From positions 1,297,653 through 1,361,652 of the forward strand of contig NZ_JADNYL010000001.1 of assembly GCF_017168195.1 (NCBI RefSeq): DNA of 64,000 nt, written 5' to 3'. The notes under the pieces were generated by a model. That model saw only the letters and a program-made list of their open reading frames with translations. It was not told the origin of the DNA and did not search any database. The DNA comes from Thalassotalea sp. G2M2-11 (GTDB lineage Bacteria > Pseudomonadota > Gammaproteobacteria > Enterobacterales > Alteromonadaceae). The position numbers and the translations under genes are program-made. Of the stretch, positions 56,853 through 64,000 are shown one piece after another (the first letter of the stretch is position 1; each line of letters opens with the position of its first letter).

Positions 56853-59800
56853 ATGAGTGCACAAAGATATCAGTTAAAAAACAAAATCCGTATTGTTACC
56901 GCCGCATCATTATTTGATGGTCATGATGCCGCTATAAATATTATGCGCCGAATTTTACAATCAAGCGGTGCAGAAGTGATTCATTTGGGCCATGACCGCA
57001 GTGTAGAAGAAGTGGTTAATACCGCTATTCAAGAAGATGCGAATGCAATTGCCATGACATCATATCAAGGTGGTCATAACGAATACTTCAAATACATGTA
57101 TGACTTATTAAAAGAACGTGGTTGTGAACATATCCGTATTGTTGGCGGTGGCGGTGGCGTTATTTTGCCTGAAGAAATTAAAATGTTGCATGATTACGGC
57201 ATTACGCGCATTTATTCACCGGATGATGGTCGTGAAATGGGCTTACAGGGCATGATTGATGACATGCTTAAGCGTTGTGATTTCAAAACAGGCACCAATG
57301 TTAAAAAAGACGATGTTGCTAATTTAAAGAAAAATGATAAACAGGCCATCGCTCGTTTAATTTCTGCGGCTGAAAATGCGCCCGAAGAGAACAAAGCTGA
57401 TTTAGATAAAATTCGTAAAATTGCTTCAACCAGTAAAACACCAGTATTAGGGATCACGGGTACAGGTGGTGCGGGTAAATCATCATTAGTGGATGAATTA
57501 ATTCGTCGCTTTTTAATGGCGACAGATGAAAGCAAAATTGCCATTGTTTCTGTTGACCCTTCTAAACGTAAAACAGGTGGTGCGCTACTAGGTGATAGAA
57601 TTCGAATGAATGCGGTTAATAATGATCGCGTTTATATGCGCTCTTTAGCCACTCGTCAGTCAAACTTAGCACTTTCAGTATATGTAAATGATACCTTAGA
57701 TATCTTAAAAGCGACTGATTTTGATTTGATCATTTTAGAAACCTCAGGTATTGGTCAGTCGGATACTGAGATTGAAGAGCATTCAGATGTTTCTTTATAT
57801 GTAATGACACCAGAATATGGTGCAGCTACTCAACTAGAAAAAATCGATATGCTTGATTTTGCTGATATTATTGCGGTGAATAAGTTTGACAAACGTGGTG
57901 CTCAAGATGCATTACGGGATGTGAAAAAACAATACAAGCGTAACCGTGGCATGTTTGAAGCAGGTGATGATCAAGTCCCCGTGTTTGGCACGATTGCTTC
58001 GCAGTTTAACGACAAGGGTATGACCGAGTTATATAACGCTGTTATCACTGAGCTTAATGATAAAACCAAACAAACGGTGGCAGAAGTACTTAGTATTGAA
58101 GGGACGCAAGCCGATAAAGCGAGTGTTATTCCTGGCAAACGTACTCGTTATTTATCTGAAATATCAGAAAATAACCGTAGCTATGATGAGTGGGTTGATG
58201 CGCAAGCGAAAGTAGCGCAAAAACTTTATGGTATCCAGCAAGCGATTGATACGGCGCTCGAAAGTGGTGAAGCAAATGGCAAAGCGTTAGCTGAAAATTT
58301 ACAAACCCTTTATAGCCAAGTGGAGCTGGAATTAGATCCGAAAAATAAACTTATTATTGAGCAATGGAGTGAAAAGGTAGAAAAATATAAAAATCCATTG
58401 TTTAAGTTTCAGGTACGTAACAAAGAATTATCGATTGAGACACACACTAAGTCTTTATCTCAGCTTGATATTCCTAAGGTGTGTTTACCTAAATATCAAG
58501 GTTGGGGTGACATTTTAAAATGGTCGTTACAAGAAAACGTACCGGGTGAATTTCCTTATACGGCGGGCTTATTTCCATTCAAACGTGAAGGTGAAGATCC
58601 TACGCGGATGTTTGCCGGTGAAGGTGGTCCAGAGCGTACTAACCGTCGTTTCCATTATGTTTCTAAAGGTATGCCAGCAAAACGTTTATCAACAGCATTC
58701 GACTCAGTAACTTTGTATGGTAATGATCCGCACCTGCGCCCAGATATTTACGGTAAAATTGGTAATGCGGGTGTGTCTATTTGTTGTCTAGATGATGCTA
58801 AGAAGCTGTATTCTGGATTTGACTTAGCTCATCCAGCAACTTCTGTTTCTATGACTATCAATGGTCCGGCGCCTATCTTATTGGGCTTTTTCTTAAATGC
58901 TGCGATTGATCAACAATGTGAGCGTTACATTACTGAACATGGCTTAGAGAAAGACGTACAAGCAAAAATAGCTAAAATTTATAAAGAAAAGGGTTGTGAA
59001 CGTCCGAGTTATCAAGGTGAACTTCCTGAAGGCAATGATGGTTTAGGCTTAATGTTGTTAGGGGTGACAGGTGATCAAGTCTTACCTGCTGATGTTTATG
59101 CTGATATTAAAGCAAAAACCTTAACCTTGGTCCGTGGTACAGTTCAGGCTGATATTTTAAAAGAAGATCAGGCGCAAAATACCTGTATTTTCTCAACAGA
59201 GTTTGCGCTGAGATTAATGGGCGATGTGCAAGAATATTTTATTGAAAAAGGCGTACGTAATTTCTACTCCGTTTCTATTTCTGGTTATCATATTGCTGAA
59301 GCGGGTGCGAACCCAATTACTCAATTAGCATTGACCTTAGCTAACGGTTTTACTTTTGTTGAATATTACTTAAGCCGTGGCATGGACATTAATGAGTTTG
59401 GACCTAATTTGTCGTTCTTCTTCTCAAATGGAATCGACCCAGAATATGCCGTTATTGGCCGTGTAGCTCGTCGTATTTGGTCTAAAGCAATGAAGAATAA
59501 ATACGGGGCGAATGCACGTGCCCAAATGTTGAAATATCATATTCAAACCTCTGGTCGCTCACTGCATGCGCAAGAAATTGACTTCAATGATATTCGCACC
59601 ACATTACAAGCTCTGTATGCCATTTATGATAACTGTAATTCACTACATACTAATGCTTACGATGAAGCGATAACCACGCCAACAGAAGATAGTGTTCGTC
59701 GTGCTATGGCGATCCAATTGATCATTAACCGTGAATTAGGTTTAGCGAAAAATGAAAATCCTATTCAAGGCTCATTTATCATTGAAGAGTTAACAGAGTT

Positions 59801-60233
59801 AGTTGAAGAGGCTGTTTTAACTGAATTTGATCGTATTACAGAACGCGGCGGTGTACTTGGTGCAATGGAAACCATGTATCAACGTAGCAAGATTCAGGAA
59901 GAAAGTTTGTATTATGAAAACCTGAAACATACGGGTGAGTACCCTATTATCGGAGTAAATACTTTCTTAAGCTCTAAAGGCTCGCCAACAGTGATCCCAT
60001 CTGAGGTTATTCGTGCGACAGAAGAAGAGAAAAACTATCAAATTGAGATGCTAGCAAATCTTCATAAAGCGAATGAAAGTCAGGCAAGTAATGAAATTAA
60101 AACGCTACAACAAGCGGCACTCGAAAATCAGAATGTTTTTGAGCAGATGATGAGTGCATGTAAAGTCAGTTCCTTAGGACAAATTGTTAGTGCGTTATTT
60201 GAAGTTGGTGGTCAATATCGCCGAAACATGTAA
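56853..60233 (+). CDS. icmF: Fused isobutyryl-CoA mutase
   Basis: This 1126-residue adenosylcobalamin enzyme interconverts isobutyryl-CoA and n-butyryl-CoA (some members act on pivalyl- or isovaleryl-CoA). Domains in order are B12-binding (about 10-145, FDGHDAA with the cobalt-ligating His at about 24), a G-protein chaperone (about 185-440, P-loop [13 protein letters not shown]), a linker, and the TIM-barrel mutase (about 560-1126, ending in [12 protein letters not shown]). This fused order is diagnostic of IcmF. It sits next to an acrylyl-CoA reductase-like gene and a hydrolase. It shows that the organism uses or acquires B12. Confidence 0.97.
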   Translation: MSAQRYQLKNKIRIVTAASLFDGHDAAINIMRRILQSSGAEVIHLGHDRSVEEVVNTAIQEDANAIAMTSYQGGHNEYFKYMYDLLKERGCEHIRIVGGGGGVILPEEIKMLHDYGITRIYSPDDGREMGLQGMIDDMLKRCDFKTGTNVKKDDVANLKKNDKQAIARLISAAENAPEENKADLDKIRKIASTSKTPVLGITGTGGAGKSSLVDELIRRFLMATDESKIAIVSVDPSKRKTGGALLGDRIRMNAVNNDRVYMRSLATRQSNLALSVYVNDTLDILKATDFDLIILETSGIGQSDTEIEEHSDVSLYVMTPEYGAATQLEKIDMLDFADIIAVNKFDKRGAQDALRDVKKQYKRNRGMFEAGDDQVPVFGTIASQFNDKGMTELYNAVITELNDKTKQTVAEVLSIEGTQADKASVIPGKRTRYLSEISENNRSYDEWVDAQAKVAQKLYGIQQAIDTALESGEANGKALAENLQTLYSQVELELDPKNKLIIEQWSEKVEKYKNPLFKFQVRNKELSIETHTKSLSQLDIPKVCLPKYQGWGDILKWSLQENVPGEFPYTAGLFPFKREGEDPTRMFAGEGGPERTNRRFHYVSKGMPAKRLSTAFDSVTLYGNDPHLRPDIYGKIGNAGVSICCLDDAKKLYSGFDLAHPATSVSMTINGPAPILLGFFLNAAIDQQCERYITEHGLEKDVQAKIAKIYKEKGCERPSYQGELPEGNDGLGLMLLGVTGDQVLPADVYADIKAKTLTLVRGTVQADILKEDQAQNTCIFSTEFALRLMGDVQEYFIEKGVRNFYSVSISGYHIAEAGANPITQLALTLANGFTFVEYYLSRGMDINEFGPNLSFFFSNGIDPEYAVIGRVARRIWSKAMKNKYGANARAQMLKYHIQTSGRSLHAQEIDFNDIRTTLQALYAIYDNCNSLHTNAYDEAITTPTEDSVRRAMAIQLIINRELGLAKNENPIQGSFIIEELTELVEEAVLTEFDRITERGGVLGAMETMYQRSKIQEESLYYENLKHTGEYPIIGVNTFLSSKGSPTVIPSEVIRATEEEKNYQIEMLANLHKANESQASNEIKTLQQAALENQNVFEQMMSACKVSSLGQIVSALFEVGGQYRRNM

Positions 60234-60252
60234 CTCATAGATTGCATAGCAT

Positions 60253-60289
60253 AATGCCGCAGTGCGCGTTGTAGTATTGCGGTATTTGT
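60253..60289 (+). terminator. Possible terminator after icmF
   Basis: AATGCCGCA (60253-60261) pairs with TGCGGTATT (60278-60286), with one G-U pair, followed by only a short TTGT. Its position 20 bases past the icmF stop fits a terminator, but the weak T-run makes this tentative. Confidence 0.4.
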
Positions 60290-60369
60290 CCTACTAAAGT
60301 CGTCTAGCGATTATGGCTGTCGCAATATAAGCTGACAAAACTTACCGTTAATTAACTAAGAGAATACTT

Positions 60370-61407
60370 ATGAGTACAGTTAGTGATATCCCGAAAACTT
60401 TTAACGCGTTTCGCATTCATCAAGTACAAGATGGCGATAAAAAACGTATTGTGAGTGACTTTGAGCAAATATCTCTTGATGATCTTACTGACGGTGAAGT
60501 CGTGATTAAAGTCGCTTATTCTGACATTAATTATAAAGATGCATTAGCTGCTACAGGCAAAGGACGAATATTACGTACTTATCCGCTAGTGGGGGGCATT
60601 GATTTGTCTGGTGTTGTGGTTAGCTCAACTGATAGTCGTTTCAAGGTCGGTGGTAAGGTATTAGTGTGCGGAGCACAATTGTCTGAATTATACGACGGTG
60701 GCTATGCTGAATATGCCAGAGTTAAAGCGGATTCAGTTGTTGCGCTTCCAACAGGTATGACGTTACGTGACGCGATGGCAATCGGTACTGCAGGTTATAC
60801 TGCGGCATTAGCGGTGCAGCGTATGGAAGATAATGGACAAATTCCTGAACGTGGCCCTATTGTTGTTACTGGTGCCACCGGCGGTGTTGGCAGTTTTGCA
60901 ATTAATATGCTCAGTAACATTGGTTATGAAGTGATTGCATTCACGGGTAAAACTGAGCAAGAAGATTACTTAAAAGCTTTAGGTGCCAGCAAGTTATTGA
61001 ACCGTCATGATATTGATATGGGTACTAAGCCACTTGAAAGTATGCAGTGGGGCGGTGCAGTTGATAATGTTGGCGGCGATACCCTTGCTTGGTTGACTCG
61101 TACTACCAACGTGTGGGGAAACATTGCTTCTATTGGCTTAGCTGGCGGCTTTAAACTAGATACTACTGTGATGCCATTTATATTACGTGGCGTTAGCTTA
61201 TTAGGGATTAATTCGGTGGAAATGCCATTGTCAGTGCGTGCTCAAGGTTGGCAACGACTTGCAACTGACTTAAAACCAACGCGTTTAGATTTAATTGCGC
61301 CGACGACTATTGCATTTGCTGAATTACCCAATGCTTTTGACGCCTATGTTGAAGGAACTGTCACGGGAAGAACTGTGGTTGAAATTGATGCGAGTCTTGA
61401 TAACTAA
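60370..61407 (+). CDS. acuI: Acrylyl-CoA reductase-like MDR oxidoreductase (YhdH/AcuI family)
   Basis: This 345-residue zinc-free medium-chain reductase has family wording VAYSDINYKDALAATGKGRILRTYPLVGGIDLSGVV near the N-terminus and the NADPH-binding VTGATGGVGSFAINML (about 175-190). AcuI members reduce acrylyl-CoA to propionyl-CoA. The exact enoyl-CoA here is inferred. Its stop overlaps the next start (TAATG), so it is translated with the hydrolase. Confidence 0.88.
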   Translation: MSTVSDIPKTFNAFRIHQVQDGDKKRIVSDFEQISLDDLTDGEVVIKVAYSDINYKDALAATGKGRILRTYPLVGGIDLSGVVVSSTDSRFKVGGKVLVCGAQLSELYDGGYAEYARVKADSVVALPTGMTLRDAMAIGTAGYTAALAVQRMEDNGQIPERGPIVVTGATGGVGSFAINMLSNIGYEVIAFTGKTEQEDYLKALGASKLLNRHDIDMGTKPLESMQWGGAVDNVGGDTLAWLTRTTNVWGNIASIGLAGGFKLDTTVMPFILRGVSLLGINSVEMPLSVRAQGWQRLATDLKPTRLDLIAPTTIAFAELPNAFDAYVEGTVTGRTVVEIDASLDN

Positions 61408-62564
61408 TGTTAACTGATGAGAATGAATTAACTTGTACTCCAGTCATATTTACTGAACAGCCAACAGCTAATGGTAAAAAATTAGCCACGGCCTGTTTAA
61501 ATTCACCGAACACATTAAACGCGTTAAGCAAAGAGATGATTGAGCTAATGTTAGAGCAGTTGCCTATTTGGTTAGCTGATCCTAATGTTGTTGCCATTAT
61601 ATTCACTGGAGCAGGCGATAAGGCATTTTGTGCTGGTGGTGATGTGGTAAGTATTTATCACGAACTGGTTAAATTGCGACAAGGCGAACTATCTACAGAG
61701 GGGTTATTAACTGAAGCTCAGGTAGAAAAGGCGCAAGCAAAGTACTTTTTTAGTTTAGAATATCAATTAGATTTGTTGATCCATAAAGCGAGTAAGCCTA
61801 TTGTGGCCTTGTTAGATGGTTATACCATGGGAGGCGGTATTGGCTTGATGGCTGGCGCAAGTCATCGGGTAGCCACTGAAAATACGGTCCTGTCTATGCC
61901 TGAAATATCCATCGGTTTATACCCTGATGTAGGAGCAAGTTGGTTTTTAAATCAAATGCCACAGGGTGTTGGAGTATTTCTTGGTTTAACGGGGGCTTTT
62001 ATTAATGGGAAAGATGGAATTGATGTTAATCTGGCAGATCATATTGTTGATGCCAACGAACTTGAAGCGTTAGTGAAACAATTAGCTAATCTAGACTGGC
62101 AAGCAAGTGAACAAGCTAATCATCAGTTACTGACACAATTTTTAATCGAGATTGAACAGCGACAGCAGCAAGTTATTACTGGAAATATTGCGCAATTTAC
62201 CCCGTTATTTGAACAATTAGCCCAATGTAGTGACTGTGAACAGTGCTTTAACGCTATCATGGCGTTTCCAAGTGATGAAGCATGGTTTATTAAAGCAAAG
62301 AAAAAGTTACAAGCAGGTAGCCCGCTTAGCGCACATGTTATTTATCAGCAACTGAACCGTTGTCGAGATTTATCATTAGAACAATGCTTTGCTAACGAGC
62401 TCAATTTATCGGTACGTTTTTGTCAACATAGAGAATTTGTTGAAGGGGTTAGAGCATTGTTAGTAGATAAAGACAATAAACCCAATTGGCAGTATAACAA
62501 CATTTATGAGGTTGAAGAGTCACAAGTTGAGTGGTTTTTCAGTGAACAAGAAAATTATGAATAG
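61407..62564 (+). CDS. 3-hydroxyisobutyryl-CoA hydrolase-like (crotonase family)
   Basis: This 385-residue crotonase-fold protein is longer than ordinary enoyl-CoA hydratases. Conserved HIBYL-CoA hydrolase patches are GDKAFCAGGDVVSIYH (about 72-87), LDGYTMGGGIGLM and MPEISIGLYPDVGASWFLN, where Glu and Asp are catalytic. It would release 3-hydroxyisobutyrate in valine breakdown; the other valine genes are not in the window. The cysteine-rich stretch QCSDCEQCFNAI (about 272-283) is unusual. Confidence 0.86.
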   Translation: MLTDENELTCTPVIFTEQPTANGKKLATACLNSPNTLNALSKEMIELMLEQLPIWLADPNVVAIIFTGAGDKAFCAGGDVVSIYHELVKLRQGELSTEGLLTEAQVEKAQAKYFFSLEYQLDLLIHKASKPIVALLDGYTMGGGIGLMAGASHRVATENTVLSMPEISIGLYPDVGASWFLNQMPQGVGVFLGLTGAFINGKDGIDVNLADHIVDANELEALVKQLANLDWQASEQANHQLLTQFLIEIEQRQQQVITGNIAQFTPLFEQLAQCSDCEQCFNAIMAFPSDEAWFIKAKKKLQAGSPLSAHVIYQQLNRCRDLSLEQCFANELNLSVRFCQHREFVEGVRALLVDKDNKPNWQYNNIYEVEESQVEWFFSEQENYE

Positions 62565-62595
62565 GCCATAGAGCCATAGAAAAATAGGATAACGC

Positions 62596-63357
62596 ATGAA
62601 TTTAACAGATAAAGCAATTGTTATAACCGGTGGTGGCCAAGGCCTAGGTCGTGCAATAGCGATTAATTTAGCGAAAGAAGGTGCAAAATTAGCACTGATT
62701 GATCTTAATGAACAATTATTGCAAGAAACTGTTAGCTTAATCGAGCAAGCAGGATCATCTGCTAAATACTATTTAGCAAATGTTACCAATGAAGCAGAGG
62801 TAGAACAGACATTTAAGCAAATTAATGATGATTTTAACGGTATCGATGGTTTGATTAATAATGCTGGTATTTTGCGAGATGGTATGTTCGTGAAAGCCAA
62901 AGAAGGTCAAGTCACCAATAAAATGTCATTAGATCAATTTCAATCTGTTATTGATGTTAATTTAACAGGTGTATTTTTATGTGGTCGTGAAGCGGCAGTA
63001 CATATGATTGAATCAGGTAAAAAAGGTGTCATCATTAATATGTCGTCAATTGCCCGTGGCGGTAATATGGGACAAACAAATTATGCTGCCTCTAAAGCGG
63101 GTGTAGTTGCCATGACAGTAACATGGGCGCGAGAACTTGGTCGACATGGCATTCGTGTTGGTGCTATTGCGCCAGGAGTTATCCGTACCGCGATGACGGA
63201 TGCAATGAAGCCGGAAATGCGTGATCGTCTAGAGAAAATGAAACCAGTTGGCCGATTAGGTGAAGCAGATGAAATAGCCCATACGGTTAAGTATATTTTT
63301 GAGAATGAATTTTACACTGGGCGCGTGGTTGAAATTGACGGTGGCCTTTGTATGTAA
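62596..63357 (+). CDS. SDR-family oxidoreductase (FabG-like)
   Basis: This 253-residue short-chain dehydrogenase has the cofactor motif TGGGQGLGRAIA (about 11-22), NNAG (about 90), the catalytic Ser (NMSS) and YAASKAG (Tyr-x3-Lys). An acidic residue after the second strand (LIDLN) favours NAD(H). A role with acyl-CoA substrates is inferred from neighbours. It could be a 3-hydroxyacyl-CoA dehydrogenase or ketoreductase. A strong terminator follows. Confidence 0.9.
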   Translation: MNLTDKAIVITGGGQGLGRAIAINLAKEGAKLALIDLNEQLLQETVSLIEQAGSSAKYYLANVTNEAEVEQTFKQINDDFNGIDGLINNAGILRDGMFVKAKEGQVTNKMSLDQFQSVIDVNLTGVFLCGREAAVHMIESGKKGVIINMSSIARGGNMGQTNYAASKAGVVAMTVTWARELGRHGIRVGAIAPGVIRTAMTDAMKPEMRDRLEKMKPVGRLGEADEIAHTVKYIFENEFYTGRVVEIDGGLCM

Positions 63358-63377
63358 TTTTGTCAGTGATATGATAG

Positions 63378-63403
63378 AAAAAGCGAGTTCTACTCGCTTT
63401 TTT
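63378..63403 (+). terminator. Terminator after the SDR gene
   Basis: AAAAAGCGAGT (63378-63388) pairs with ACTCGCTTTTT (63392-63402) around a three-base loop, ending in a run of six T (63398-63403). It closes the acuI-hydrolase-SDR group. Confidence 0.92.
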
Positions 63404-63439
63404 CATTTAAGCTGTCAAAAAACAATAATAAGTTAAATT

Positions 63440-63976
63440 ATGAATAAAGCATTATTTTTAGATCGTGATGGTATTATCAATGTTGATCATGGTTACGTTT
63501 ATCAAAAAGAAAACTTCGAATTTGTTGCTGGCATCTTCGAACTTTGCCGGCAGGCCATGGCAAAAGGCTATTTACTGATCATTATTACTAATCAATCAGG
63601 CATTGGTCGGGGCAAGTATACAATACAAGAGTTTGATGCGCTTACCCGTTGGATGAAAGAAGAATTTAAAAAACAACAGTGCTTAATTACTGATGTGTAT
63701 TACTGCCCTCATCACCCGACCAAAGGCAAGGGTGAATACCTAAAAGCATGTCAATGTCGGAAACCAGAGCCGGGTTTGTTATTAAAAGCAAGCGATGAAC
63801 ATAAGATAGATTTAAAACAAAGCATTTTTATCGGAGATAAAACCTCAGACATGCAAGCTGCGCAAGCTGCGGGAATTCACAATCGAATTTTACTTGCCAG
63901 TAAATATGATGATCATCAACAAATAACAGCACATCGTATCGATGAATTAACAGCTGCCAGTACATATATTGACTGA
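63440..63976 (+). CDS. gmhB: D-glycero-D-manno-heptose-1,7-bisphosphate 7-phosphatase
   Basis: This 178-residue HAD phosphatase acts in ADP-heptose synthesis for the LPS inner core. It has DRDGIIN (nucleophile Asp at about 8), TNQSGIGRG, and GDKTSDMQAA (metal-binding). A zinc site, CPHHP...CQCRKP, is typical of GmhB. Histidinol-phosphate phosphatase is the main alternative in this family. In enterics gmhB often sits near the rRNA/metI region; here it follows a terminator and may begin a new unit beyond the window. Confidence 0.92.
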   Translation: MNKALFLDRDGIINVDHGYVYQKENFEFVAGIFELCRQAMAKGYLLIIITNQSGIGRGKYTIQEFDALTRWMKEEFKKQQCLITDVYYCPHHPTKGKGEYLKACQCRKPEPGLLLKASDEHKIDLKQSIFIGDKTSDMQAAQAAGIHNRILLASKYDDHQQITAHRIDELTAASTYID

Positions 63977-64000
63977 ATTGAGCGTTAATTCGTCAAACAA

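Overview
This 64 kb, AT-rich, densely coding window looks chromosomal and comes from a marine gammaproteobacterium. The best guess is Alteromonadales, Colwelliaceae-like (Colwellia/Thalassotalea). This rests on the gene families and on gene order: trp operon next to yciV-yciO-scpA-scpB-rluB, liuRABCDE plus a CoA-transferase, and a DUF3718 secreted protein. It is inference from protein character, with no database search. No tRNA, rRNA, CRISPR array, prophage or intact insertion sequence was seen.

Layout. 1-8800: end of an aldo/keto reductase, an AhpD-like protein, a MarR regulator, a PAS-GGDEF protein, an MltB-type transglycosylase, glnS, a GFA-fold protein and an EamA transporter. 8831-16921 (minus): a complete tryptophan operon, trpL-aroF(DAHP synthase)-trpE-trpG-trpD-trpCF-trpB-trpA. 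It is preceded by an 18-residue leader peptide with three consecutive Trp codons and an attenuator hairpin. 16980-24069 (plus): rnm(yciV), yciO, scpA, scpB, rluB, rnd, ycgL, a second MltB-type enzyme and ycgN. 24125-27367 (minus): a membrane XRE regulator, a 319-bp MITE-like element abutting a GFA gene, a CHASE3-HAMP-GGDEF protein and a small membrane protein. 27606-38303: pntAB, an acyltransferase, an alanine/glycine symporter, an RhlE-like helicase with a coupled zinc-cluster protein, a GAF-GGDEF protein and a Kef antiporter. 38309-40204 (minus): a patatin phospholipase and a DUF3718 secreted protein behind a c-di-GMP-I riboswitch. 40335-48948 (minus): the leucine/isovalerate operon liuR-A-B-C-D-E plus a 3-oxoacid CoA-transferase. 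49077-52279 (plus): a RegB/RegA-type redox two-component system and an acetyl-CoA acetyltransferase. 52305-63976: a HutD-like protein, an unknown, a thioesterase, a lipoprotein, an AraC regulator, fused isobutyryl-CoA mutase icmF, acuI-like reductase, HIBYL-CoA hydrolase-like protein, an SDR and gmhB.

How the genes work together. Leucine degradation runs from isovaleryl-CoA (liuA) through methylcrotonyl-CoA carboxylase (liuD/liuB), hydratase (liuC) and lyase (liuE) to acetoacetate. The CoA-transferase activates acetoacetate and the thiolase at 51036 splits it. Matching TTTACG-N4-CGTAAA palindromes lie in the liuR and thiolase promoters, so both are probably LiuR targets. The icmF-acuI-hydrolase-SDR group suggests branched short-chain acyl-CoA metabolism. 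Three GGDEF proteins, all with an intact RxxD inhibitory site, share the window with a c-di-GMP riboswitch. DAHP synthase sits under the Trp attenuator, so entry into the aromatic pathway is tied to tryptophan supply.
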